A stretch of DNA of 64,000 nucleotides from assembly GCA_037693485.1 (NCBI GenBank), contig CM075346.1:61437001-61501000 (forward strand). Direction: 5' to 3'. The stretch's first letter is position 1. Each line of letters begins with the position of its first letter. The position numbers and the translations under genes were made by a program. Below are positions 1-11,179 of the stretch, piece after piece. A model generated the notes under the pieces. That model was not told where the DNA came from and searched no databases. It saw only the letters and a list, made by a program, of their open reading frames with translations. Source of the stretch: Kitagawia praeruptora (taxonomy: Eukaryota; Streptophyta; Magnoliopsida; Apiales; Apiaceae).

Positions 1-38
1 AGAAGGAGGGGCAGAGTTATCATCTTAAGAGTGGAAAG

Positions 39-1490
39 ATGGCAGGCAGTTCTGATAGCGAAGCAACACAATCTGTAGAGAAAGATCAAACCCCGAAAAC
101 GAAGAAGATTACTCCTGCTGACGTCCTAGAGCATCTAAAGTCGATTGAAGAAAGGCTTACAACCCTCGAACAAATAACACCGAAGAAGAAGAAGAAGTCG
201 AAGTTAGCAGCTGGTAAGAAGGGTAAAAAAGCTAAGATTAATTCCAAGCAGTTAGGCGTCGATGAAGAAGAACGTGAAGAAAAGGCCGAGGAGGAGATCG
301 AAGACCCAAAGAAAGATACTCAAGGTGAAGAAGATGGTGAACCGAAGGATAAACAACCTCCTGTTAAGGAACCTTCCATCAAGATAATTAAAGATGATTC
401 AAGTTCAGTCGAGATCGCGAACGATTCGTGTATAGCAGATTCACAGGAAGTCGATGATAAAGATAAGGAAGCAAAGGATGGTGGAGCTGGTGATTTGAAT
501 GCTGAAGACATCGAGAAGATTCTAGTGAAACTCAAGGAAGAAAAGCAGTCAATAACAGGTGCGATGACCTCATCTCCATTCACCAAGAAGGTTAGAAAAT
601 CCCCGTTACCTAAATCCTATCGTATGTCAAACGAGTTTAAATTTGATGGCACTACGGATCCTGTGGAGTATCTGGGTCGTTTCAATACCGAGATGGAAGT
701 TTATCAAGTTAAGGAGCCAACAAGGTGTAGATTATTGGCTGCAACCCTTTATGGTGGAGCTCATCAGTGGTTTAAGAGGTTACCATCAGATTCTATAAAT
801 TCCTGGGAGAATATGGGAAAACTCTTCGTTACTCAGTTTAGAGCTTCCGTCGCTTTTGCACCCCCAACCAATACCTTGGCCAATATCAAGCAGAGAGCAG
901 ATGAGACCTTGACAGAGTACCTTAAACGTTTTAATGCAGAGGTTCCCAGAGTTAAGAAAGCTCCTGACGAGGTCATTATGAGCTTCCTGATTGCTGGAGT
1001 TAGAGCTGGTTCAGACTTCTGGAAGGAGTTACAAGTACGTGAACCCGGTACACTAGTTGAGTTCTACAAACAAGCTGAACTATATAAATGTGTGGAAGAA
1101 TCCTTGTTGAAGTTGAGAGAAACAGAAGATCTTGGAGACGAAGCTAGTCATAAAGGAATCAAGCGAGAGAGGTCTCCAAGCCCGCAAGCATATGTTATTG
1201 GGGATCGAGCTTCCTCCAAAAGAAGTAAAGAAAAATTGAAGACAAAGTGCGACAATTATACCTCTTTGGTCGCTCCAGTAGACCACATCTTCATGGTTTA
1301 TGGGAAAGAAGGAATATTTGTGAAGCCTACACCTTTACCTGTAGGAGCAAGGAAAGATATGAAGAAATATTGTGACTTCCATGAGGATAATTGCCATGAT
1401 ACTTCTGAATGCAGAGCACTGAAAGACCAAATTGAGGAATTGATTAAAGCCGGGAAGCTCGCGGAATGGATAGCTCGAGGTGACCAGTAG
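39..1490 (+). CDS. Retrotransposon gag polyprotein (Ty3/gypsy, Tat-type)
   Basis: This 483-aa open frame encodes the structural capsid/nucleocapsid protein of element A. The N-terminal ~190 residues are charged and lysine/glutamate-rich with a KKKKK-type basic stretch. Residues ~195-350 form the Retrotrans_gag (PF03732-like) region, seen as FKFDGTTDPVEYLGRFN, then YGGAHQWFKRLP, and TLTEYLKRFNAE. Near the C-terminus (~445-470) is CDFHEDNCHDTSEC followed by LKDQIEELIKAGKLAEWI, the Cys/His module typical of Tat-type gag. The start at 39 is supported by element B, whose gag begins with a matching N-terminus (MSGNSDSEAT versus MAGSSDSEAT). The frame is unbroken, while nothing resembling pol follows. 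It acts in cytoplasmic virus-like particles if expressed. Confidence 0.9.
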   Translation: MAGSSDSEATQSVEKDQTPKTKKITPADVLEHLKSIEERLTTLEQITPKKKKKSKLAAGKKGKKAKINSKQLGVDEEEREEKAEEEIEDPKKDTQGEEDGEPKDKQPPVKEPSIKIIKDDSSSVEIANDSCIADSQEVDDKDKEAKDGGAGDLNAEDIEKILVKLKEEKQSITGAMTSSPFTKKVRKSPLPKSYRMSNEFKFDGTTDPVEYLGRFNTEMEVYQVKEPTRCRLLAATLYGGAHQWFKRLPSDSINSWENMGKLFVTQFRASVAFAPPTNTLANIKQRADETLTEYLKRFNAEVPRVKKAPDEVIMSFLIAGVRAGSDFWKELQVREPGTLVEFYKQAELYKCVEESLLKLRETEDLGDEASHKGIKRERSPSPQAYVIGDRASSKRSKEKLKTKCDNYTSLVAPVDHIFMVYGKEGIFVKPTPLPVGARKDMKKYCDFHEDNCHDTSECRALKDQIEELIKAGKLAEWIARGDQ

Positions 1491-2200
1491 TTGAAAGTTT
1501 TAGAGCTTCCTTAAAGTATAGTTGAGAGACCTTTATTTATATATGTATTTCCTTCTTAGAACTGGGGGGTAGTGCATGTATACCTCCCTAGTAAGCAAAC
1601 CTATTTTCTTTCGAGTAGTTTTCAACGAAATTATGAGTAGTTCTTTTCCTTGTATTACGTCATACATGAGCTTATATTTAGCTTGTAAAACAAGGAACAT
1701 ACCTCATTCAATTCAGTGACCTGCGAGAAATACCTCACAAGTAATCTCTTTAAGTATCTCTTGTTTCTTACAATGAGTTAGCTCGCGTAAGCTTAGAGGT
1801 ACTGTATTGGGATATTTGTATAGAGGTTCATTCTCAGCATGTTTCGTAAGAAGATAAAGAAGAAAGGAGAAGACATGTTAAAGCTACAAGCAAGAATGTT
1901 GTGAAGAGGTTATAGTATTTATTCGAGCGTTAAAGAAAATTCGACATAGTTGAAGATTTTGATGAAGAGTATCTACAAGAATATGATATGAGCATCTTGA
2001 AGAAAACACACAGTACTCAACTTCATGGATGAATATTCAACGACTTATTAGAAATTATCGAAGAATTGTGAAGCTTCTTGGAGTTAGTTCTTCATCAAAG
2101 ATAAGCTTCCCTGAAGAACTGGGGGGTAGTACAATTACAATTACTATAGCACATGGTACTTTGAAAGTTGAGGATTTCAAAGTTTTGAGAATTCAGGTCC
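1491..2200. other. Non-coding internal region of element A
   Basis: No coding frame is recognisable here. Two copies of a G-rich polypurine-tract-like motif (GGGGGGTAGT) lie at 1564 and 2121, each after an AACT. Short frames in this stretch look like chance. Confidence 0.5.
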
Positions 2201-2300
2201 AGGAACCTCACGATCAGTTCCAGGAAGCTCACGATTTGGTCTAGGAACCTCACGATCAGTTCCAGGAAGCTCACGATTTGGTCTAGGAACCTCACGATCA
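2201..2300. repeat. 42-bp tandem repeat, about 2.4 copies
   Basis: A 42-bp unit beginning aggaacctcacgatcag runs at 2201-2242, again at 2243-2284, and partly at 2285-2300. It lies in the non-coding part of element A. Inside the unit, CAGTTCCAGGAAGCTCACGA echoes the first half, so it is itself a diverged ~21-bp doublet. Confidence 0.9.
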
Positions 2301-2553
2301 GGTCAATGAGTTTTCAAATCTTAGCGGAGGTTTCCACTTCACATCTGATCAGTCTACAGAGAGATCCAGGTGATACCACTCCTTTTATGCTCACATATTC
2401 GTAGAAAACCTCCCAGGTACGCGCAACAAACTCTTACTATACATAAAGCATGCTTAAACATTTATGCTATTATGGTCTTATGTGCGATAAAGTTATGATT
2501 ATGTCTTGATTATGTTTCTAGATGTTAGAATGCACATGTACCTAACATATTAC

Positions 2554-2710
2554 AGGTTCCTTATATTACCTGCATCTCGTAGGTTCCTTGATATTTACCT
2601 GCACCTCGCAGGTTCCTTGATATTTACCTGCACCTCGCAGGTTCCTTGATATTTACCTGTAGCTTACAGGTTCCATGTATTTACCTTTAGTTAACAGGTT
2701 TTATGTTACT
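2554..2710. repeat. ~29-bp tandem repeat, about 5 copies
   Basis: Units of the form aggttccttgatatttacc plus tgcacctcgc repeat with a ~29-bp period. The two central copies (2581 onward) are identical and the outer copies are diverged. It lies in the non-coding part of element A. Confidence 0.85.
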
Positions 2711-2984
2711 CACCTGAAGCTCATAGGTAACAGCTTCCAGGTCTAGTTGCATTTATATGTGTCTAGTAGATTCCTTGTTATTTTCCTGTAACTGACATCT
2801 TGTAGATTCATTATTATATACCTGAAGCTTGTATGTAACAGCTTCCAGGTTCATTGACATTTGTTAGAAGCCAATTGTTAGTTTATGATTAGCAGCTTCT
2901 TGCATGAGGTTCTCAGCCAGCTGATACCTGAATAGAAGAAAGTGTACTTACAGCAAGAGCTCCATACCTGTAGAGGATTAATCT

Positions 2985-3985
2985 AGTGCCCTTCTGGATT
3001 CTCTTTGTGCTCCATCTAAGGATTCACTTAGAGCCTAGAAGGACTTACTAGGTTCCCTGAGCATATCCATGTATTGACCTAGTGCCCTTATGGATTCTCT
3101 ATGTGCCCGTATAGGTTCACTTAGAGCCCAAAAGGATTCACTTGGTGCTTCATGCATCCACGCGCATTTGTTTGGTATCTTAATGGATTCTCTTTGTACC
3201 CTTTTAGGGATTCATTTGGTGCCCGATTGGTTACGGTTTTTGTCCTAAGCAGAGGTTCACATAAACAACCAGTTGGATTCACCTTATGCCCTTACAAGGA
3301 TTTGCATAGAGCCCAGAAAGGTTCACTTTGAAAGCCCTCTCAGCTACAGGCACTCGATAGCTAGAAAAGACTTGCAAGCATGAAAGATTCACATAGAAAA
3401 GCCCTATGAATCGTAGGCACAATTCAAAAGTCCCATAAGCATGTGGGCACCTAGTTAACGGTTTTGGGAACCTAATCATGGGTAACCTAACCTAGAGTTT
3501 GATTGTACTTGAAAAGCCTTGAAAGGGATTCACCTTGTGCCCGTACGGATTCATTTGGTGCCCCTAGCATTTGAAGGGATTCACCTTGTGCCCTTACGGA
3601 TTCACTTGGTGCCCCTAGAGTTTGAAATGATTCATCATGTGCCCTATAGATTCTCTTTGTGCCCTCTACAGGATTCACTTAGAGCCTATAAGGATTCACT
3701 TGGTGCCATAAAGGAATTCACTTAGTGCCCAACCGGATTCTCTTCGTGCTCTTGCCATGATTCACCTAGAGCCCGGATGGATTCTCTTTGTGCTCCCTAA
3801 AGCCAAAGGATTCATTTGATGCCCAGTCGAATTCTTTAAGTACCCTTCTCAGGATTCACTTAAAGCTCAACTGGATTCGTCTTATGCCCTGTCAAGGATT
3901 CACTTAGAGCCCAATTGAATTCTCTAAGTGCCCTTCCCAGGATTCACCTAGAGCTCAATTGGATTCGCCTTGTGCCCTCATCAAA
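2985..3985. repeat. Degenerate tandem repeat with ggattcac / gtgccc core
   Basis: Dozens of diverged units of roughly 28-32 bp follow the pattern GGATTCACTTGGTGCCC or GGATTCTCTTTGTGCCC, covering about 1 kb. A second block lies at 5280-5660. The short frames here are by-products of the repeat and are not genes. Confidence 0.85.
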
Positions 3986-4691
3986 GCGATACAAAGATGA
4001 ATACTCTCATTTTATAAAGCTTGAAGCAAGTACCATACTACTAACAGGTTTTTGATAAAGCAGCTTGCAGCATCCTTGATGATCATCAGAAGCTTCTAGT
4101 TAGTAGCTTCCAGCTTCCAGTTTCCAATCCACAGTTTATAACTACAGCTTTCAGATTCAGTGATATTCAGCCGAAACAAGCAGCTTTCAGTCAACCGCTT
4201 CAACAAGCTATAAGAGGTTCACACGTCATGACGGCTCGGGGGGTAGCTCAATTCCCCTATGTTTGCACAGAGAAGAGCTTCCATCTTCCAGGTTCAGTAA
4301 CGGAACCTCAATCCAAACCGGCACAATTAAGCGCAGATAAGTTCTACTTTTATGCCTTTATATCCTTAACTATCATGCATATTTTATGTCAATGCGAGCT
4401 TATATTCTGTCATGCTTAGATACGTATAGCTTTTAATGCGCATATTGCATGATCCTTAGAAATGAAATTTATGTGAACTTGTACTTAGGATGTTATCATG
4501 CCCTATAGGTTTACAGCTTACACTACATATATGCTCAGTTTATGATCTCGAACTTGGTATACAACATATATGTCACTTGAGAAGGTAGCAACATATATAA
4601 CGTAGATAATCATTCATACTTGCATATATGCATCACTTATATGTGAGCTCTTCAGCTCGTATTACTAACCTATTTTTTCTAGTTTTCTTGG

Positions 4692-4760
4692 TGTTGTGCC
4701 CAAAATCACCATGGGCTAGATTTAAGACCTATTAAGTCGTAGGTTCCAATCAACAAGTAT
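4692..4760 (+). repeat. Internal copy of the LTR 5' end
   Basis: tgttgtgcccaaaat followed by catgggctagattta matches the first ~45 bases of the 3' LTR at 5788, but it sits about 1.1 kb upstream inside element A. It is then followed by unrelated sequence and no second full LTR. Confidence 0.7.
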
Positions 4761-5279
4761 TGTATGAGCGAGGAGATAGATCTAGTACGAGATATGAAGA
4801 CCTAACGTGGAGAAATGAGCATTAGTTGAGAAGACAGTCAAGAGATTATAAGTATCAAGACGTTCCTGATGAACCAGTAGCTGAGCAGATTACGAATGAA
4901 CCAGTTTCCTCCCCGCAGAAGAGCCCGAATTAGCCTAGCAACAGCAATGAGAACAACAAGAAGTACATGGGAACTACAGAAACGCTCCCGAGACTAACAA
5001 ATTTGTTATTTGTGCAGGTACAGTTTCCTGTAGAGAGGTTCCTGAGAACCAGATTTCGAGACATAGGTTCCTGAGCACCAGGTTCCTGAGCACCAGGTTC
5101 CTGAGCATAGACAACAGAGAGATCGAGAAGCCAGCTAGAGAGATGCAGACTCATTGTGGGAGAGTACTCCTAGGACGTAGCTGATCCTAGATTACCTCTA
5201 GTAGACAGATATTGGATAGTCAAACAAAAAGCAGCTTAGAAGATGAAGTAGCCTCTCGAGCAATTAAGTTATGATTTTC

Positions 5280-5660
5280 AAGGTTAACCTCGTGCCCTTT
5301 TAAGGATTCATTTAGTGCCCTATTGGATTCGTTTTGTGCCCTCAGCATAGGTTCACATAACGCCCAATTAGGTTCACTTTATGCCCTTATTTGGATTCAC
5401 ATGGTTCCCTTGACAATCTTAAGATTCACCTTATCCCTTTTAAGGATTCATCTAGTGCCCTATTGGATTCGTTTTGTGCCCTCAGCATAGGTTCACATAA
5501 CGCCCAATTAGGTTCACTTTATGCCCTTATTTGGATTCACTTGGTTCCCTTAACAATCTTGAGGTTCACTCAGTGCCCAATTAGATTCGCTTTGTGCCCT
5601 TGTTAAAGGATTCACTCAGCGCCTAATTGGATTCATTTTGTGCCCTTGTCACGATTCAAA
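5280..5660. repeat. Second ggattcac-type repeat block with a ~140-bp duplication
   Basis: The ~100-bp stretch from about 5300 (ttaaggattcatttagtgcc) recurs almost unchanged from about 5440. The unit is built of the same short GGATTCAC/GTGCCC modules as the block at 2985-3985. Confidence 0.85.
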
Positions 5661-5777
5661 CAAGAAGACAAAGACCCGCATGGTTCCCTCAGAAGAAACA
5701 TGGGAGCACTGAAGGGATTGGACCTTAAAATATCAAGCTATTTAGGTTCCTCTCGCATCCTATGACTTCGAGGAACC

Positions 5778-5787
5778 GGGGGGTACT
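5778..5787 (+). other. Polypurine tract of element A
   Basis: ggggggtact directly precedes the LTR start TGTTGTG. This is the expected position for the plus-strand primer of an LTR retrotransposon. Confidence 0.75.
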
Positions 5788-6576
5788 TGTTGTGCCCAAA
5801 ATATCCATGGGCTAGATTTAGGCCCATTAGGCTTAAGGATCCAATCCGTATGAGTAATATGGGTTATTATTGAGGTCCCTTAAGTTAAATGGGGCTAAAT
5901 AGCATGTGAAATGGATCTAAACAGGTTCAGGTTCCCGAAGAGACAGGTTCCCGAAAGACAGCTTCCTGTAGACAGCTTCCCGAGAAACAGGTTCCTGCAG
6001 ACAGGTTCCTGAGAGACAGCTTCCTGTACGAGAACAGATTTATTCCAGCAGAATTCTAGTATGATTAAGCCTCCTATTCTTTAGGAGCAAGTCATGAACA
6101 TCAACTTCTTATTGGAATGTATTCCTTGGGCGCAGATGATCCTTGAATACATCTAATAGGACGAGAACTTGTAAACATACTCCTAGTCGGACTAGAACTT
6201 GAGTTCTATTCGACTTAGGTCGCCTATTCGTGGCTGAAATCTGGAGAAAAGGAGTTCCCCACGAATTAGGAACCTAGTTTATTGCCGCCTAACCAGACTT
6301 CTAGTCTAAAAAGAACTACGTGAACTTGATCCCTATATAAGCAAGGGTACGTAGGCACCTTGAGAACATGTTTTTACAAGCCTCGCAATACACCTACGAG
6401 ATTCTTGAGAACACACGACACAAGCCTCAAGGGAACTCGCGAGATTCTCGTAAACGCTCTCGAGCTCAGTTCAACCCCCACAAAAAAACCTCCATTCTCC
6501 ATAGATTAGTTGATCGTTAGCCTTTACAACTCACCATAAACCTCTCAAAAGTTGTTACGAAATCCACTCATCAACA
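5788..6576 (+). repeat. 3' LTR of element A (789 bp)
   Basis: It begins TGTTGTGCCC after the polypurine tract and ends CATCAACA. Its start and end match those of the inverted LTR at 7334-8199 (TGTTGTGCCCAAAAT start, CCACTCATCAACA end). The end falls exactly where the gag of element B is cut, so element A probably inserted into B. The matching target duplication would lie before the window. Confidence 0.85.
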
Positions 6577-7287
6577 GTATTCAATGGGATCAGTAGTCCC
6601 ATCAAATTTCAATTCATTCGAAGGCCTGTAAGACCTAGGCAGAGCTGACTTTCGAACCTTCTTGGTGAAAGGAGAAGCTGTTATAGGGTTCACAGCAAGA
6701 TTCTTTTCGTCCTTAAGTTGAGCCAAAATTTTCTTGACATCCTCTGCTGTCACCTCCCCAGTAGCTTCCGCCTTTGTCTTCTTACTCGTTCCTTCTTCCT
6801 CTTGCGACTCTGCTGCGCTTGATTCTTCAGTATCCTCACCTGAATCCGTGCTTTCTTCTTCAATTATCTCGACAGATGGGTCTTTATCTTTCTTCTTTTT
6901 CTTTGAGGAACCTCCAGTCTTGGTTTTCTTCTTTTCCTTGGACCCTGTACGGCCCTTGCTACCAGTTTTACTCTTCTCAGGATTCTCCATATCTTCCTCA
7001 CCATTATCTTGCTTCGGTTCTCCACCATCGTCTGGAACCTCCTCTCCATTCTCAGATTCTTCAAAATTCAACTGTTTCGGAGTAACCTTCGACTTCTTGC
7101 TTTTCTTTGCCTTCTTTTTCTTCTTTTTGCTTGAAGCCTGCTCCAAAGTCGACAAACGTTCTCCCACAGTCTTTAAGATTTCCATCATGGCTGCTTTAGT
7201 AACCTTCGGTGCTCTGGGAGGAGATGTGTTCCCCTCATGAATCTGTCGTTCAGAACGGGTTGCTTCGCTATCCGAGTTGCCTGACAT
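6577..7287 (-). pseudogene. Truncated gag of element B (Ty3/gypsy, Tat-type)
   Basis: This minus-strand frame starts MSGNSDSEATR and resembles the N-terminal half of the gag at 39-1490. It has the same lysine/glutamate-rich region, an SPFTKKVRKS segment, then FDGTTDPIEY. It is cut in the middle of the capsid region (GTTDPIEY) where the LTR of element A begins. About 237 codons remain of a protein expected to be near 480. The G/K/S-rich low-complexity stretch gives a long mirror frame on the other strand that I do not consider real. No product with a full capsid can be made. Confidence 0.85.
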
Positions 7288-7319
7288 CTTTTCCACTCTT
7301 AAGATATTAACTAACCCCT

Positions 7320-7332
7320 CCTTCTAGCGCCA
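7320..7332 (-). other. Primer-binding site of element B
   Basis: On the minus strand TGGCGCTAGAAGG follows the LTR end (CATCAACA) by one base. The same motif follows the 5' LTR of element C at 11130. Confidence 0.65.
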
Positions 7333-7333
7333 A

Positions 7334-8199
7334 TGTTGATGAGTGGATTTCGTAATCAACTTATGTGAGGTTTATAGGTAGTTGTTTAGGCTAACGATCA
7401 ACTGTTCTATGAAAAGGTTTGGGTTGTGTTTGTGGGGGTTGAGCTGAGCTCGAGGGTATCTCCAATAATCTCAGGTGCCTTTAGAGAAAATTAGAGAACT
7501 TAATGCGTCGTACCCTGAGGTGCCTACGTACCCTTGTATATATAGGGATCAAGCTCACGTAGTTCTAATATGATTCTGTCTCTTACTGGAATAGCTGTAT
7601 TCGGTCATCTAATTCGTGTTGGACTCAGGTTCCTTTAGAGCCTTTCACGAACTAGTTTGGCTAAGTAGAGTAGAACTCGAGTTCGTACCCTACTTATGAT
7701 TCTCTTATTGGTTAGAGTTATTCTAGGATCATCTGCGCCCTAGAATTATACTCAGATACCAATTCGTTTATCTGTTCTAGATGACTTCTAGAACTTTCTG
7801 TTAGTAACTCGTAGGAACCTGGTGCTCAGGAACCTACATTTCAGGAGCCTGTTTCTCAGGGACCTCCTTATTTCGGGACATATCACTTAGGGACCTCCCT
7901 TTTGGTGTTGGTACCTGCACAAATAACAAACTAGTTAGACTGGATAACTCTTTATATGCTTTTATCATCTCTATGGCTGTTGTTATGCTAATTCGAACTC
8001 CTCGGCTGGGAGGAACCTGGTCTTCTAGTGCTCAGCTCAGCTTCCTGACCATTGGGAACCTCCTGATACTCGTACTTCCTTAGTCATTTCTTCTATTTGA
8101 TCTTCATGACTCATACTGGATCAATCTTCTAGTTTGTATGGATCGAACCTTATAGATTAATGGGCCTAAATCTAGTCCATGGAGATTTTGGGCACAACA
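7334..8199 (-). repeat. 5' LTR of element B (866 bp, minus strand)
   Basis: Read on the minus strand it runs from TGTTGTGCCCAAAAT at 8199 to CCACTCATCAACA at 7334 and is followed by the primer site. It is a diverged relative of the LTR at 5788-6576. The bases beyond it (ctcat) would be the target duplication if the partner flank were visible. Confidence 0.85.
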
Positions 8200-8307
8200 C
8201 TCATGATGAAAAATTGTTGATATGTCACAGTAATTAAAATACCATGTATTCTTTCACTCAAGCGACACACACATATAATGTGTATAATTTAATTCACATG
8301 TTTGTTA

Positions 8308-8372
8308 ACTGGTCTAGTGGTAAAGCAAGGTGTAAGTTAACTTGGAGACTCAAGTTCAATTCCATCCAACAA
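8308..8372 (+). other. tRNA-like stretch (possible tRNA-derived repeat)
   Basis: TGGTCTAGTGGTAAAGC resembles a pol III A box in tRNA context and, about 30 bp on, CAAGTTCAATTCC resembles a B box/T arm. No full cloverleaf with acceptor stem pairs, so this is more likely a SINE-like or tRNA-derived relic than a working tRNA. A similar stretch in inverse orientation lies near 43440-43505. Confidence 0.35.
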
Positions 8373-8559
8373 CAATTTTTTTAAAAATAGTAAATATAAG
8401 GGCAAATCAGTCATTTCAGATGGAATATATAAAATGTTGCATGATTTTAAATGGAATAAAATGTCTCATGAATTATAGCCCCTTGTTAGGCTATTATATA
8501 TATAATAGATTCAACTACTAGTGTTTTAATAGTGTAATTACATAGAAATTACACTAGAT

Positions 8560-9260
8560 ATTTTACTAGGTGTTCTATATATTTTACTAAAATTATATTA
8601 AATATTTCACTATTACTTTTAGAACAAAAATATTCTTTGATTATTTTTAATAAGATTTCATATATTAAATTTTATTAAATGATTAATTTACAATTCTATT
8701 ATGTGTTCTACTAATTACAATAAGTGTTCTACTAGGTGTTCTGTATCGTTAGCTAAAATTACATTAAATATTTCATTAAATAGAAAAAGATTTAATGTAG
8801 AAATTTACTATTATAGTAGGTGTTCTACTAGTATTCTATATATTCAACTAAATTTATAATAAAATTTTCACTAATACTTTAGAATAAAATTACTTAATAA
8901 GATATGAGTATAATATAGTTAATTTTACTAAATAATAAATTAACAATTTTATTAAGTGTTCTACTAATTATATTAGATGTTCTACTAGGTGTTCTCTATC
9001 TTTAACTAAAATTACATTGGATATATCACTAAATCATTCATTGATTAGAAAAATTATATTAGGTGTTCTGTATATTTAACTAAAATTATATTAAATATTT
9101 CACTAATAGTTTTAGAATATAAATATTCTTTGATTATTTTTATTAAGATGTAATATATTAAATTTTATTAAATAATAAATTTACAATTCTATATATTAAG
9201 TGTTTTATACAAGGTGTTTTGTATCTTTAGCTAAAATTACATTTATTAAAATTATATATG
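8560..9260. repeat. AT-rich tandem repeat, ~246-bp period, nearly 3 copies
   Basis: Segments starting near 8568, 8817 and 9060 share AGGTGTTCT, then AAAATTATATTAAATATTTCACT, then TTAAATTTTATTAAATAATAAATT, then GTGTTCTACTA. The copies are diverged. No coding potential. Confidence 0.6.
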
Positions 9261-10115
9261 GAAAGATTTTGTTATTAAAAATATATATAAGGGCAATCTT
9301 ATTAAAATTTGTAGGTAAAGTCAATGCATGATTTAGGAATTATTTTCAAATCTGATGAGTAATAGGGCTTCCTTTTATATCATTTTCATTAAATTGTAGC
9401 ATATTTGATGAAATAGTATCAACCGTTAGATTGACATAAAATTAAAGGATAAGAAAAATACCTAGTTTTCTTCTAAAAAGAGTTTTCTCTTGAACAATTT
9501 CCTATATATATATAGGATAGTGATCAAATAGAAACCCCTTTTAAAATAAAAACTAGAAACCTCTATTAACCTTAGGATCTAATTAAATCTAATGGCCTTA
9601 TTTAAACACTTACACCCAATTTAAATACATCATTACAGGCACAAATACAACTCACCCACACCCACTACCACTACCACCATCTTCTCCGGCGAGCTCGAAT
9701 TTTCTGGCGAACTGGAAATTTACAGATCTGACTCCTCCTTTCCCTTTCCAACCTCTGGCCCCGTAGGGGCACCATCTTCATCGTCTTTCTCTGCCATTAC
9801 GAGCTACGACGAGCTTCTGTTCGTCTTTTCCATTCGTCGAATCATCATCGTGGTTGTTCTCATCATTTTTGTTCACCGTTTCTGTTCGTCATCGTCTCCG
9901 GTGATGATTTTATAGATATGAGTTTATGTGTATGTGTGTATATTTTAAAGTATATATCTTTTACTGAACAGGTAATAGTCGGTGATTTTCACCATACGAA
10001 TTAGTGATTTCTATAATATAAACGGTTGATTTCTGTAATATGATTTAGTGATTTCTTAATATAATTTAATATATTAAGAACAGATATTTGATGAACAAAT
10101 CAGTGATGAACAATA

Positions 10116-10120
10116 GTCAT
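10116..10120. repeat. Target-site duplication GTCAT, left copy
   Basis: GTCAT precedes the 5' LTR and recurs at 18962-18966 right after the 3' LTR of element C. A 5-bp duplication is normal for Ty3/gypsy integration. Confidence 0.9.
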
Positions 10121-11126
10121 TGTTATGCCCAAAATTCGGTTCGGGTATTTTCAAGATGGATTCGGGTCAAATACGGGTTCAATTTGGGGAATTCTAGGAT
10201 TAATTAGGGTTTTGACAGAAAAGGGAGAAGTCAGGCCGCGCCCTCTATTTCTCTACAAAGAGGGCGCGCCCTAAATATAAAACATGGTGACAAATTGATT
10301 CAAGGTGATTTTCTGAGAAGACATTGAAGAAATCTTCCCTAGGATTCCACTCAAGTGTGGATTCCATTCAAGATGGGATTCTACTCAAGCTGGAATTCCA
10401 GAAGTTGAAGAATTCCCTCATGTCGTATCTCATGAGGGGGATGTCCGTCGCAGAAGGACTCCAGGGGTTTGCCTGGATATAAGGACCCTTCTTAAACACT
10501 AAAGGCGCGCCCTAAGGTGGAAAGATAGGGACTTTCTGGTGTGTGCTTTGGGAGCTCTGTTCCTGTAGCCAATGCGCGCGCCCTCATTGGGGAACTTTGG
10601 AGTAATCCTGCACTTTGCACCCAAAAGCTCTGGATCACCTGTCCTGCTATCTGGTGGGTGCTTCTCATTCGGGGGACAGGGATGCGTTCTGCACTTGGGG
10701 TAAACCACGGCTATACCTGCATCCTTGAAATCAAGAAATAGCTGGTAGCGGATAGGACTAGTCCTCGACGGGGGAAGTTTCCTTATCCGTGAAGTCTTGA
10801 GATCTTGGATGAGCCTTTGGCCTTTTGTGGTTAGGCCCCATAGTAGAACATTCCGGATGTTGGATCGATACCTAAGCCCAATTGGGTTTCTTGCTCTCCA
10901 AGAACTACGTGGGCTTGATCCTCTACAAATATAGAGGTACGTAGGCAAATTGAGGGGGATGGAAGCGAAGAGCTATGAGCCACCACCAAGAACCCTCTCA
11001 ATCTCAGCCCCCAATTCATCACAGCCACCACACTCCAATGACTTTTCCGGCGAAGAGCCACCATCATAGATCTTGATTCCGGCGATAGATCTCAAACTTT
11101 GTTGTTACCAAATTCCTCCGTCAACA
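10121..11126 (+). repeat. 5' LTR of element C (1006 bp)
   Basis: It starts TGTTATGCCC and ends GTCAACA. It carries the palindrome AGGGCGCGCCCT at 10261 and a variant at 10502. A TATA-like CTAAATATAAAACATGG lies at about 10271-10286. Long open frames in this stretch are mirrored in the other LTR and are not genes. Confidence 0.95.
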
Positions 11127-11129
11127 AAT

Positions 11130-11142
11130 TGGCGCTAGAAGG
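11130..11142 (+). other. Primer-binding site of element C
   Basis: TGGCGCTAGAAGG lies three bases after the 5' LTR, the standard position for tRNA priming of minus-strand DNA. The cognate tRNA was not determined; the first bases resemble the 3' end of a tRNA ending GCGCCA. Confidence 0.65.
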
Positions 11143-11179
11143 AGGGCAGCCAATCAAGATCTTCATCTTAGGAGGAAAA

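Larger units (their letters stand above)
1..6576 (+). mobile_element. Ty3/gypsy Tat-type element A, gag-only, 5' end outside window
   Basis: The window opens just inside the element: the first bases (agaaggagggg) match what follows the primer-binding site of elements B and C. An intact gag follows, then about 4.3 kb without any protease, RT, RNase H or integrase, then a 3' LTR preceded by a G-rich polypurine tract. This is a non-autonomous, gag-carrying element that would need pol from a relative. The non-coding part holds several tandem repeats and extra polypurine-tract-like motifs. Assignment to Tat rests on the gag and on the shared primer site with element C, which has Tat-like pol pieces. 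The 5' LTR is not visible. Confidence 0.8.

Noticed and set aside
6734..7240. Long plus-strand frame rich in S, P and F
   Set aside because: It is the mirror of the lysine/glutamate-rich gag of element B on the minus strand and has no domain.
10499..11067. Open frames of 149 and 78 codons on the minus strand
   Set aside because: They lie in the 5' LTR of element C and recur in the 3' LTR (18338-18906). They have no similarity to a known protein; the LTR explains the conservation.
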